Positions 15,287 through 23,307 of a stretch of DNA of 64,000 bases are shown in pieces (positions within the stretch are counted from its first letter, which is position 1; each line of letters opens with the position of its first letter). Origin of the DNA: Rhodothermales bacterium (GTDB lineage Bacteria > Bacteroidota > Rhodothermia > Rhodothermales > Bin80); the NCBI GenBank assembly GCA_028278205.1, contig JANQES010000011.1:22857-86856 (forward strand), read 5' to 3'. A program made the translations under genes and the position numbers. The notes under the pieces were generated by a model that had not been told where the DNA came from, made no database searches, and saw nothing but the letters and a program-made list of their open reading frames with translations.

Positions 15287-16498
15287 TCACTCGCCGTTGT
15301 AGCTGCGGGGGAGCAGGGTGCAGACTTGCTGGACGCCCCAGTAGCCGGAGATGTTGAGGCCGTCGGGGGCGAGCAGGTGCCCGTGGGCGGTGAAGGCGAC
15401 AGACTGGCCGGAGAGCGCCAGCCACGACGCCTGCGGCCCCGGCTGGATGCCCGAAAACACGCGCGCCCGGTCGATGACGTTGCGGTCTTCGTAGAGGACT
15501 TTGATGGTTTCGGCGAAGGTGAGCCAGTAGGTCGAAGGCTGGCCGGTAGACGAGACGTAGGTGGCCGGATCGACGAAGATGTCGTCGGCGAAGCGGTGTG
15601 AGGAGCCATAGATTTGCGAGTCGCTCACTTCGGTGCGGGAGACTACGGCGAAGCCTTCGGCGTCGGTGCGCCCGGCAGCCAGGGCGGTGAGGAAATGGCG
15701 GAGCGAGCCTCGATAGGCTTCGGCGCGGTTGCGCCGCCACCGTTCTGCTTCGCGGGCGTCGTCCGGCGTCAGGGGCGCAAAGCTGAAGACGGCCTCCGCC
15801 GTCATGCTGTACGAATCGTCGCGCCGGACGCGCCGTAGCGAAAAGGCCTCCAACGCCACCAGCACCCGATAGCCGAGGCGACGGTTCTCGACCTCCAGCA
15901 GCGCCTCGGCCGTGGCTCTGAGCACGTCGGGCGGGCTGCCGGCGCCCCGCGCATCGAACGTGAGGACTTCGGGGTTGTGCAGCACGCACACGCCGCTGCC
16001 GTCATCGCCCAGAAAAAACCGCTCGAAAAGGACGATCTCCTCCGAACCCTGGACGAGCCGGCGGTTGGCCTGCAGCAATGCCGCGCGCAGCCGCTTGACC
16101 TCCTGGCGCAACGCCTCCAGTTCTGCTTCCGGATCGGTGGCCGTGCCGCCTTCATCGTCAAACGGGGCCAACACGATGTGTACGTCCGGCGTCAACCCTT
16201 CGGCCAGGATGAGCGGCTCGGTTGCCCCCCGCGCTTCGGGCGCCGAGACCACGAGCGTGTAGGCACCCAACGGCACCGCGTTGAAGGTAAAGCTCCCCCG
16301 GTCGTTCGTCTCCGCAGCGAACTCCGTCTCGCCGATCAACACCAACGCCCCGGCCACCGGACGCCCCGTGCCCGCCCAGACCACCTGCCCCGAAAAACCC
16401 ATCTGCGCCACCGGCCCGTCGTACAACAACGGCCCCGGCGTGCCGCACCCGGACAACGCGGCGGCCAGCACGACAGCGAATGTAAAACGCCTGATCAT
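15287..16498 (-). CDS. Lipoprotein with carboxypeptidase-regulatory-like domain
   Basis: Start at ATG 16498 (MIRRFTFAVVLAAALSGC), a lipoprotein signal with lipobox LSGC; an upstream Met at 16534 would spoil it. Residues about 30-120 form a CarboxypepD_reg-like beta-sandwich (FSGQVVWAGTGRPVAGALVLIGE, GSFTFNAVPLGAYTLVV). Next is a short coiled coil (EAELEALRQEVKRLRAALLQ) and a C-terminal domain of about 230 residues I do not recognise (SRTEVSDSQIYGSSHRFAD, YWLTFAETIKVLYEDRN). Probably anchored in the outer membrane facing the periplasm. The gene is flanked by two direct copies of a heptamer element, which could let it be lost or moved by recombination. Confidence 0.75.
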   Translation of the reverse strand: MIRRFTFAVVLAAALSGCGTPGPLLYDGPVAQMGFSGQVVWAGTGRPVAGALVLIGETEFAAETNDRGSFTFNAVPLGAYTLVVSAPEARGATEPLILAEGLTPDVHIVLAPFDDEGGTATDPEAELEALRQEVKRLRAALLQANRRLVQGSEEIVLFERFFLGDDGSGVCVLHNPEVLTFDARGAGSPPDVLRATAEALLEVENRRLGYRVLVALEAFSLRRVRRDDSYSMTAEAVFSFAPLTPDDAREAERWRRNRAEAYRGSLRHFLTALAAGRTDAEGFAVVSRTEVSDSQIYGSSHRFADDIFVDPATYVSSTGQPSTYWLTFAETIKVLYEDRNVIDRARVFSGIQPGPQASWLALSGQSVAFTAHGHLLAPDGLNISGYWGVQQVCTLLPRSYNGE

Positions 16499-16544
16499 GC
16501 CGTCTAAATACGACTTCCGCCGCCGAGGTTTCAAAGGCTGTTAG

Positions 16545-16714
16545 GATTTTAGATTTTGGATTTTGGATTTTGGATTGGTCAGTTATCGATCCCTATTCAA
16601 CAACCGAATAAGCCGCGCTGGCATCGACCGGCGCGGCTTATTCGATTATTTAAGACGGATCGGGAGCCACCCAATCCAAAATCCAAAATCCAAAATCTAA
16701 AATCTAAAATCCTA
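16545..16714. repeat. Palindromic heptamer element H3 (full, with inner hairpin)
   Basis: Second direct copy of the 15138 element: GATTTTAG/GATTTTGG arm, core with GGTCAGTTATCGATCCC, inner hairpin around CGAATAAGCCG, and right arm of CCAAAATC/TAAAATC units ending at CTA (16712-16714). That CTA is the TAG stop of the minus-strand gene that follows. Confidence 0.85.
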
Positions 16715-17203
16715 ATCCGTCTTGGCGTAGGCGAGGCGTTGGAGGGCGTTCTCGATGTCGTTCGACGACAACTTGCGGGGCATGTAGCGGACGTCCAGTT
16801 CATTGCCTTTGGCTGTCTTTTTGACGGCGACCTGGCCCTGCGCGTCCAGCGTCACGAGCGTGCTGGTGTGGCGGCCCTTGTACGTGCCCGAAAAGGCCAG
16901 CACCCAGGCGCCCTCGCCCTTCCACTGCCGCTCGACGGCATAGACACCCCGGGCGACGTTATCCAACCGAACCGGCACCGACACACGCCGGCCCTCGACG
17001 AAGCCTTCCGCCGTCCCGGTCACTCTGGCATTTTGCGGTTGATTGCATCCGTAGGTCCGCACCATCAGTACGGCGTCGCTGCCGTCTTTGGGCACGTCTA
17101 CGCGTAGCTGAAACCCGCCCGGCGTCGTGGCGGCGATGCCTACGAGGGCTACTGCGATCACCCAGGCCGGCCCTGCGCTTTTGAAAAAACGATGCGTGGT
17201 CAT
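16712..17203 (-). CDS. Small secreted protein of unknown function
   Basis: ATG 17203 is preferred over 17218 because GGAGG lies seven bases before it on the minus strand. About 163 residues: a signal or anchor segment (PAWVIAVALVGIAATTPGG) and a compact beta-rich domain with VDVPKDGSDAVLMVRTYGC, EGFVEGRRVSVPVRL, GVYAVERQWKGEGAWVLAFSG and TLVTLDAQGQ. The C-terminal segment ELDVRYMPRKLSSNDIENAL is helical. I do not recognise the family. The TAG stop is written by the end of a heptamer repeat arm. Confidence 0.6.
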   Translation of the reverse strand: MTTHRFFKSAGPAWVIAVALVGIAATTPGGFQLRVDVPKDGSDAVLMVRTYGCNQPQNARVTGTAEGFVEGRRVSVPVRLDNVARGVYAVERQWKGEGAWVLAFSGTYKGRHTSTLVTLDAQGQVAVKKTAKGNELDVRYMPRKLSSNDIENALQRLAYAKTD

Positions 17204-17308
17204 AGATCCACCTCCCATTGAATTTGACGTTGATGAGGGCGAGGCGCCGCATCGGTTTCGGCGGCGAGGCCTCCTGCTTTGGATGCCGCCCGACGCCGCA
17301 GGGTTTAT

Positions 17309-17425
17309 TGCAACCGCAGATAAATGCAGATGAACGCGGATTTATTTCCAGCCAGATCCGCGACCATCCGCCCGATTACTTCGTCAGTCGCTTCGCTCGT
17401 GTCGCGTCATCCGCGTTCTATTCAA
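17309..17425. repeat. Palindromic element, CGCAGAT family, carrying the 28-nt module
   Basis: Left arm GCAACCGCAGATAAATGCAG then GATGAACGCGGAT; right side GACCATCCGCCC and CATCCGCGTTCTATTCAA. The 28-base module ACTTCGTCAGTCGCTTCGCT plus CGTGTC sits in the middle (17378-17403). This fills most of the 300-base gap between the small secreted protein and the LRR gene; a short AT-rich stretch before 17530 may hold the LRR promoter. Confidence 0.75.
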
Positions 17426-17529
17426 AATTGAATTGTTAAAGACCGTCCCAGCCTGTATTCTTTCCACGAACGCCCTTTCCTCGCGTTGACGCCCCCGTGG
17501 TGCTGCTCGCTGCAACCTACGAGGAAACC

Positions 17530-19215
17530 ATGAAACCGCTCGCTCTCTCGCTGCTCCTGGCCGGGCTGCTCGCCGCGGCATCCGGCCCGACCGCACAGGC
17601 GCAGGCTGTGACCGAACAAGACTCGCTGGCGCTCGTCGCCCTCTTCGACGCGACCAGCGGACCCGGCTGGATCAACGCGGCCAACTGGCGCACCGGACCC
17701 GTCGCCACGTGGCACGGCGTCGGCGTCTCCGGCAACCGGGTGACGCGTCTGGCCCTCAGCCACAATCAACTCACTGGGGCCATCCCGCCGGAAATTGGAG
17801 ACCTCGACGGCCTCACCGATCTTAATCTCGCTGCTAATGAACTGACCGGCGTTCCCCTGGAACTGGGCCAACTCGTGCAGGTGCAGCGGCTGGATCTGAG
17901 CAGCAATCAATTCAGCGAACTGCCTGCGGCGTTGGGCCAGTTGATCAACGTGGAACGCCTGGCTCTCGGCGCCAATCAATTCACAACGCTCCCCGCCGAA
18001 ATAGGCGCGCTCTCCCGGCTGAAAGAATTACTTATCCACATCGGCCAACTCGAAGCGATCCCCCCGACCATCGGTACCCTCGACAGCCTGGAGATACTCA
18101 CCCTCGCACATCATCAACTACGAACGCTCCCGCCTGAAATAGGCAACCTCACCAACCTGCATACGCTGCAACTTCACGCCAACCGGCTGGAGGCGCTTCC
18201 TTCCACCTTCGGCAACCTCACCCAACTAACAGATTTGACAATTTTCGGCAACCAACTCCACACCCTGCCCCCTGAATTCGGCAGCCTGAAACGCTTGAAA
18301 AGACTGACGTTGAATCGTAATGATTTCGATGATCTCGCCGCGCTCCTCCCCACCCTGGCTGCGCTCGACAGTGTAAAAAAACTCGGTCTGACAGGAAACC
18401 GGCTGACCGGCCCCCTCCCTGCAGCCATCGGCACCTTGACTAACCTGACAGACCTGAACCTGGAAGAAAATCAACTCAGCGGACCACTGCCGGTCGAAAT
18501 CGGCAACCTCACGGCGTTAGAGGAACTATTGCTCGGCAAGAATCAACTCAGCGGCCCCCTGCCTGTCGAAATCAGTATCCTCACGGCGTTAGAAACGCTA
18601 TCGCTCCATAAAAATCAACTCAGCGGGCCGTTGCCTGCTGAACTTGGAAACCTCAGCCGCCTGGAGATTCTAGACCTCGACAACAACAACTTCAGCGGGC
18701 CGCTGCCCGAGACGCTGGGCAACCTCGGCAACCTGCGCTTTTTGCACATCTATGCCAATCCGCAGTTGACGGGATCGTTGCCCTTGAGCCTGACCAACCT
18801 CACCAACCTGGAAACCTTCTACTTCGGCGCTACCGACTTATGCGAGCCTGACAATGTAATATTCCGGGCCTGGATACGGACCGTCGAAAATCTATTCAGG
18901 ACGGGCGCGTTCTGCACCGCGACAGCCGCCGAAAGCCCTGCCGCCATCCCTACCGATTTTGCGCTGGCGCCCAACTACCCGAACCCGTTCAACCCAACGA
19001 CGCGCATCCGCTATGCCCTGCCGCGCGCCGCGCGCGTGCGTCTGAGCATCTACGATGCCGCCGGACGCCGCGTAGCCGTGCTGGTCGAAACCAACCAGCC
19101 GGCAGGATGGCACGACGTATCCTTCGAAGCCCACACGCTGCCCAGCGGCGTCTATTTCTACCACCTCGAAGCCGGCCCCTTCCGAGCATCAAGGCCGATG
19201 CTACTGGTCCGATGA
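17530..19215 (+). CDS. Secreted leucine-rich-repeat protein with type IX sorting domain
   Basis: ATG 17530 follows GAGG (17521-17524). A signal peptide ends near AQAQA. After an N-terminal cap (DSLALVALFDATSGPGWINA, NWRTGPVATWHGVGV) come about 14 leucine-rich repeats, some of the LP..IG.L..L bacterial type and some of the L.G.LP.EIGNL plant-like type, which continue to about residue 440. The last 85 residues are a T9SS type-A sorting domain (APNYPNPFNPTTRIRYALP, SGVYFYHLEAG, ending MLLVR). Expected to be exported through the outer membrane and probably cell-surface attached; a protein-protein interaction role is likely. The nucleotide repeats within may recombine. Confidence 0.9.
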   Translation: MKPLALSLLLAGLLAAASGPTAQAQAVTEQDSLALVALFDATSGPGWINAANWRTGPVATWHGVGVSGNRVTRLALSHNQLTGAIPPEIGDLDGLTDLNLAANELTGVPLELGQLVQVQRLDLSSNQFSELPAALGQLINVERLALGANQFTTLPAEIGALSRLKELLIHIGQLEAIPPTIGTLDSLEILTLAHHQLRTLPPEIGNLTNLHTLQLHANRLEALPSTFGNLTQLTDLTIFGNQLHTLPPEFGSLKRLKRLTLNRNDFDDLAALLPTLAALDSVKKLGLTGNRLTGPLPAAIGTLTNLTDLNLEENQLSGPLPVEIGNLTALEELLLGKNQLSGPLPVEISILTALETLSLHKNQLSGPLPAELGNLSRLEILDLDNNNFSGPLPETLGNLGNLRFLHIYANPQLTGSLPLSLTNLTNLETFYFGATDLCEPDNVIFRAWIRTVENLFRTGAFCTATAAESPAAIPTDFALAPNYPNPFNPTTRIRYALPRAARVRLSIYDAAGRRVAVLVETNQPAGWHDVSFEAHTLPSGVYFYHLEAGPFRASRPMLLVR

Positions 19216-19224
19216 TCTCACAAG

Positions 19225-19268
19225 GAACCATCCATCCGCGTTCATCCCCGTCCATCTGCGGTTGCACT
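19225..19268. repeat. CGCAGAT-family element, partial
   Basis: CATCCGCGTTCATCCCC, CATCTGCGGTTGCA: the right-arm half of the family found at 8948 and 17309. On the minus strand the TAG stop of the 19267-20175 gene is followed at once by TGCAACCGCAGATG, the same junction as after the M20 gene. Confidence 0.7.
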
Positions 19269-20175
19269 ATCGCCAGCCAAATCGCATAAAATAGCCGATG
19301 AAGACAGCCGGCCCGGCGGGCAGGTTGCGCCCCGCCAGAGGAAAACGCCCGCCGAGGCTCGCCGTGCCGGGTCCGAGCCGGTATCCGACGCTGGGCAGGA
19401 TCTGAAGGAGTTCGCGTTTGTCCTGCTCCAGCACGAATTCCACGCCGGCTTCTTGCCGCCGGGGGGCCAACCCCGACAATCCTTCGACCGCCAGTTTCCA
19501 TTCGAAGGCTCGGAGGCTGCCCCCCACGGCGGCATAGGCAAACCGCTCGTCGCCGGGTTTGCGGTTGATGTCGTCGTTAAAGGTGCGCCAGCGGTAGCCG
19601 GCCCAGCCCATCACGTAGAGCGGCGCAGGGTAGAACGAATGGCCGAGTTCGAGCATCACCTCCCAATCCGTCTGTCCTTCGCTCAGGGGGATGATCTCGG
19701 CATCTTTAGTAAACTCACCGAGGGGCAACTTCACGCCGCCGCGCACGGCCACCGGCACCGGCGCGCTCACACCAAAGAGTTCAGGGCCGAGGCGCAGGTG
19801 AATCCGCGGATCCCCGATGCCTGTGCTCTGCCGGTCGGCAGCGATGTCGTTGAAGGCCAGCCGGTTGTAGGGCGCCTGCACCCACACGTCGGCGCCTCGC
19901 ACCACCCCGACGACCGCCGTCAAAAAAAGCGAGGTCGTAATGGCGCGGGCATCGGCATTGAAAAGCGGCTCCAGCGACCCCGACGGGTCGAACCGCTCGC
20001 GGGTGTCGTGATGATAGACGGCCACCTCAACCCACCCCCGCCCCGGCGCTTCGATCCATTGCGCCCACCCCGGCAACGGCCCCGCCAAACCGGCCAGCAG
20101 ACAAATAGCAAGAATGCTTCTCGATCTGGACCCGAAAAATCTCCACTTGAGAGCAGGGCGTCTCCGAACGACCAT
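19267..20175 (-). CDS. Outer-membrane beta-barrel protein (transporter-like)
   Basis: ATG 20175 gives MVVRRRPALKWRFF then a signal peptide (ILAICLLAGLAGPLPGWAQ). About 285 mature residues alternate short amphipathic strands: GRGWVEVAVYHHDTRERF, DVWVQAPYNRLAFND, GIGDPRIHLRLGPELFG, VAVRGGVKLPLGEFT, AGVEFVLEQDKREL, ending in FIGYFMRFGWR with a terminal aromatic-rich strand, the usual signal for barrel insertion. The GIGD.....K.PLG pattern resembles phenol-degradation MetA/transporter-type barrels. Substrate unknown. Its stop overlaps a repeat element; the next gene on the strand, DUF3179 number 1, starts independently. Confidence 0.75.
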   Translation of the reverse strand: MVVRRRPALKWRFFGSRSRSILAICLLAGLAGPLPGWAQWIEAPGRGWVEVAVYHHDTRERFDPSGSLEPLFNADARAITTSLFLTAVVGVVRGADVWVQAPYNRLAFNDIAADRQSTGIGDPRIHLRLGPELFGVSAPVPVAVRGGVKLPLGEFTKDAEIIPLSEGQTDWEVMLELGHSFYPAPLYVMGWAGYRWRTFNDDINRKPGDERFAYAAVGGSLRAFEWKLAVEGLSGLAPRRQEAGVEFVLEQDKRELLQILPSVGYRLGPGTASLGGRFPLAGRNLPAGPAVFIGYFMRFGWR

Positions 20176-20318
20176 GGGCAGAGAAACTAACAGCTCTGCC
20201 CACGAAGGCGGAGGGAAGCGGGGTAAGCCCGCCAACGGCGCAAACCAGCACAACGAGCTTTTAATTGCGATGAGTTCACGCAGTACGCAGTACGCAATAT
20301 CCAAATAATCCTTGCGCA

Positions 20319-21452
20319 TCATCTACCCGCAGTTGGATCTGAGGGAGGAGGAGCCTCAGCCGCGTTGTGCTGCCAGAGAAAAGCCTGCGGCTGGAACAAC
20401 GCCCACGCAAACCAGAACGCCACGTAGGCGTCGGCTACCGGCTCCAGGCGCTGGCCGGCCAGTGCGCCGTCTACAGCCAGGCCGTCGAGGCGCCAGCGGC
20501 TTTCGGTCTCGGTGTCGAAGAGGCCGTCCTCCCGTCCTTCGAAGGTCAGATCCTGGCCGGCAGCGCGGGGCAAGTACGCCATGGCGCCCTGCTTTTCGCG
20601 ATCCCAGAACACCACCACGTCCTGCTCGCCGACCTCTCGTTGGACGGCGCGGTACGGCCCCTCGGCATCGAGATCGAAGAATGGAAACGCCATGCCGCCG
20701 TCGCCGGCGGGGACGCCGAGGACGCGTTCTTTGGGATCGCGCCGGCCATCGATCTGCATGGGAAAGAGCAGGCTGCCGTTGCTGGGCGCCTCGTAGTTGC
20801 CGTAGGGATAGCCCGTGGGTGTGTAATTGCGCAAGAAACCGGTGTTGTCCGAGACGACGCGCGTGTCGGGGTGCAGCGCTTTCCAGCCGTCCCAGGTCAT
20901 CTCCATCACCGGGAGCATCGTCAGGCGGGCGCCGGTGCGCGGGCCGCAGCCGGCCTCCCGGTTCATCTGCGGCCAGAGCGACTCGTCGTCCGTCCGGTCG
21001 TACATCGTCAGATTATTCTGAAACAACAGCCCCGAAACCCCGAACTCCCCCCCGCCGGCGGACGCCCGGTCGAAGGCCATGCTCGATCCGGTCAACGGGC
21101 AATAGGTAACGGCCATGCCGAGGCCGCCAAAAGTGAAATTGACGATCTCGTGCCACCACAAAATGTTGTGCGGCACCGCCACCGCCTGCCCATCGACGAC
21201 GAAGCCGATGACGCGGTTGGTGCCGTTGAGAAAGTTAACCTCCGAGGCGCCGATGAACTCCGGATCGGTGAGCGCCGGGATGCCGTCTTTGCCGACGCCG
21301 CCGTCGGCCAAGAGCGATGCGTCGATGGTGCATTCGCTCTCGTTGCCGGGGATGTCTACGGCGTTGGCCGAGTCGCAGGAAGGCAGGCTTAGCAGGAGTA
21401 CGCCGCAAAGAAGCACCGCGCTCCATCGTCTCAAGAAGCGGTTCACGCGCAT
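20319..21452 (-). CDS. DUF3179 family lipoprotein (paralogue 1)
   Basis: A 377-residue lipoprotein (lipobox LPSC near residue 26). DUF3179 features: KDGIPALTDPEFI near the N-terminus, VIGFVVDGQAVAVPHNILWWHEIVN, VTYCPLTGSSMAFDR, FGVSGLLFQNNLTMYDR, ESLWPQMNREAGCG and FLRNYTPTGYPYGNY. Most DUF3179 proteins have a CxxC in the YCPLC segment; here the second Cys is replaced (YCPLTG), while the paralogue next door keeps it. Function of the family is unknown; a redox or metal-linked periplasmic role has been suggested by the cysteines. The C-terminus contains a possible hydrophobic tail (AYVAFWFAWALF). Confidence 0.85.
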   Translation of the reverse strand: MRVNRFLRRWSAVLLCGVLLLSLPSCDSANAVDIPGNESECTIDASLLADGGVGKDGIPALTDPEFIGASEVNFLNGTNRVIGFVVDGQAVAVPHNILWWHEIVNFTFGGLGMAVTYCPLTGSSMAFDRASAGGGEFGVSGLLFQNNLTMYDRTDDESLWPQMNREAGCGPRTGARLTMLPVMEMTWDGWKALHPDTRVVSDNTGFLRNYTPTGYPYGNYEAPSNGSLLFPMQIDGRRDPKERVLGVPAGDGGMAFPFFDLDAEGPYRAVQREVGEQDVVVFWDREKQGAMAYLPRAAGQDLTFEGREDGLFDTETESRWRLDGLAVDGALAGQRLEPVADAYVAFWFAWALFQPQAFLWQHNAAEAPPPSDPTAGR

Positions 21453-21516
21453 GGCATCAACGTGTCAGAGTGGGGGGGCTGTTAGGTTTTAGTCATGCTA
21501 ATCGCATGGCTGGTTG

Positions 21517-21635
21517 ACACACCCCGCCTCGCTGCGCTCGGCACCCCTCTCAAGAGGGGAATTTTCGACGATTGCGGCGCGAGGCAACCCAAATTCCCCT
21601 CTTGAGAGGGGTGCCGCGCAGCGGCGGGGTGTGTT
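21517..21635. repeat. Large perfect-type palindrome between two DUF3179 genes
   Basis: Left arm 21517-21564 (ACACACCCCGCCTCGCTGCG ... GGCACCCCTCTCAAGAGGGG, AATTT) and right arm 21591-21635 are about 45 bases each and almost perfectly complementary, with a 26-base loop. Each arm also holds its own small hairpin CCCCTCTCAAGAGGGG. It would form a very stable cruciform or transcript hairpin. Confidence 0.85.
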
Positions 21636-21695
21636 AGCCGGCGTTTAAGCAAGCAACTTTTTGAGAATCTCGGCAGCATCGCTTCAGAGGGACGC

Positions 21696-22832
21696 CTATT
21701 GCTCGGCCTGATAGAGCTTCGTTTTGGGTTTGAAGACGAACCAGGCGAAAGAGAAAAAATCGCCGTGCGGAATCGGGCGCAGGCGCCGGCCTTTGTGCGA
21801 GCCGGAGACAGCCAGGCCAGTGACGTCCCAGGCGCTGTTGGTTTCGTGATCGACGAAGCGCCCGTTTTTGTAGGCGAACGTCAGGCGCGCTCCATCCAGG
21901 CGCGCCTCGAAGACGCCCGTCGAACCGATCTCTTTCGATGCGCTGATCTGCGATTGATCGAGGGCCGAGACCGCGCCGTCGTCATGAAAAACCACCACCG
22001 GCACCCCGCCTACCTCGTCATTGACGACCCGCTGCTTGCGGGTGAGCGAATGCGGATAGGCGATGTCGACGCCTTCGAGGCTGAAGGCGATCACTTTTTC
22101 CATCGGCGGCAGGCGTTTGTCGCGCGGCCCCCGGTAGAGGAAGGGGCGCTCGTCGATGTTGTCGTAGCCGGCGTAGGGGTTGCGCCCGTAATCGCGCATG
22201 TGGCCCGTCTCGCGCGAGAGCACCGAGCCGTCGGGGTAGGCTTGCGCAAACTGTTCGAAGGCGATGATCTGCGCCGGGACGGCCTTGAGCACCGTGCCCG
22301 TGTAGTCGCCGACGATGGCCTCGCCGTTGAGTTGTTGCCACAGGCTTTCGGTCTGCCGGTCGAACATGACGAGGTCCGAGTGGCGCAGCATCCCCGAGAC
22401 GCCGAACGTGAGCACCTGCCCGTCTACGCGGCGGTCGTAGACCACGGCGCTGTAACAGAGCGGGCAAAACGTAACTACGACCGGCACCCCGCCCACCTCA
22501 TCGATGGCGATTTCGTGCCACGTCATCACCTGGAGCGGATAGGCCCGTGCCACCCCCTCGATGGCCAGGGCAATCACCGGCTCCTTCGAGGCCAGCCACT
22601 GGCTCGCCTCGCTGATAGACACGAATGTAGGATGATTGATGGACGGGATGCCGTCTTTCGGGGGGCCGCCCGCCATAAGCTCGTCGAGGTCGATAGATCG
22701 CTTCGACCAATCAGTCTTCCAGTTCATACGCCCGTCGATGCCCTGCGCATCGGCCCGGACGGCCAGGAAGACCATCATTACCAGCAGCGCCAACGATAGA
22801 ATCGCGCATCTCCCAAAACGACGAACGGACAT
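21696..22832 (-). CDS. DUF3179 family exported protein (paralogue 2)
   Basis: ATG 22832 (MSVRRFGRCAILSLALLVMM) starts a signal peptide ending at RADAQG; the longer frame upstream reads through a GGGAGAGAGGG repeat and is not coding. Motifs in order: KDGIPSINHPTFVSI, EPVIALAIEGVARAYPLQVMTWHEIAIDE-type segment, VTFCPLCYSAVVYDR (CxxC intact), FGVSGMLRHSDLVMFDR, ESLWQQLNGEAIVG and RETGHMRDYGRNPYAGYDN. C-terminus HGDFFSFAWFVFKPKTKLY. Arranged head-to-tail with paralogue 1, separated by the 21517 palindrome, so probably an old tandem duplication with divergence of the cysteine motif. Confidence 0.88.
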   Translation of the reverse strand: MSVRRFGRCAILSLALLVMMVFLAVRADAQGIDGRMNWKTDWSKRSIDLDELMAGGPPKDGIPSINHPTFVSISEASQWLASKEPVIALAIEGVARAYPLQVMTWHEIAIDEVGGVPVVVTFCPLCYSAVVYDRRVDGQVLTFGVSGMLRHSDLVMFDRQTESLWQQLNGEAIVGDYTGTVLKAVPAQIIAFEQFAQAYPDGSVLSRETGHMRDYGRNPYAGYDNIDERPFLYRGPRDKRLPPMEKVIAFSLEGVDIAYPHSLTRKQRVVNDEVGGVPVVVFHDDGAVSALDQSQISASKEIGSTGVFEARLDGARLTFAYKNGRFVDHETNSAWDVTGLAVSGSHKGRRLRPIPHGDFFSFAWFVFKPKTKLYQAEQ

Positions 22833-22873
22833 AGAGTACGGGGGCTGTTTTTTTAACGTGGGGGTGCCCTCGG

Positions 22874-22953
22874 AAGAGGAAAGGGAGAGAGGGAGCAAGG
22901 GCGAGAGGGTGAGAAAATCAACCTTTTCCCCCTCTCCGCATCCCAAGCTCCCG
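22874..22953. repeat. Palindromic element, GGGAGAGAGGG family
   Basis: AGGAAAGGGAGAGAGGGAGC and GCGAGAGGGTGAG units face CCTTTTCCCCCTCTCC and CCCAAGCTCCCG. It lies directly upstream of the DUF3179 paralogue 2 start. Other copies are at 36604 and 42381. Confidence 0.65.
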
Positions 22954-23307
22954 TTAGATGTCTTTGAGGCCAAGACGTTACGGTGGAATCACGCGGAAAA
23001 GGGGTAATCTGGAAGACCCTACGAGGTGGAACGGGCACCCGCGCATATGTAACATGAATCTTACAAACAGTAACAGGGACCGCTGCGCGGCGCAAAAACC
23101 GGCGTCAGGTTTGCGTTTTGTGCCGAAAATCCATAATTAAGCCCATCCCCAGTCGGTTTTTTCATGCTCCAACCCGCGATGGTCGTTCCATCGGTGGGAG
23201 TGGTGTATCTGTTCGGCAGGCGTGGCTGCGCGCGCGGACCTGAACAGATCCGGATGGCGTATCACGTTACATATTTAGTGATTGCTTCAATAAGCCCGTA
23301 GTGCGCG
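22954..23307. other. Non-coding stretch before the PAS kinase gene
   Basis: About 350 bases between divergent genes. No convincing reading frame, tRNA or riboswitch seen. The AT-rich end (TTACATATTTAGTGATTGC, about 23267-23285) is the most likely place for the kinase promoter, but I cannot fit a consensus confidently. Confidence 0.4.

Noticed and set aside
19453..20190. Plus-strand frame of 245 codons opposite the barrel gene
   Set aside because: No start context, Arg/His-rich composition typical of antisense GC-rich DNA, and the minus-strand gene has a signal peptide and barrel pattern.
22832..22973. 47-codon N-terminal extension of DUF3179 paralogue 2
   Set aside because: It is encoded by the GGGAGAGAGGG palindrome and precedes a perfect signal peptide start.
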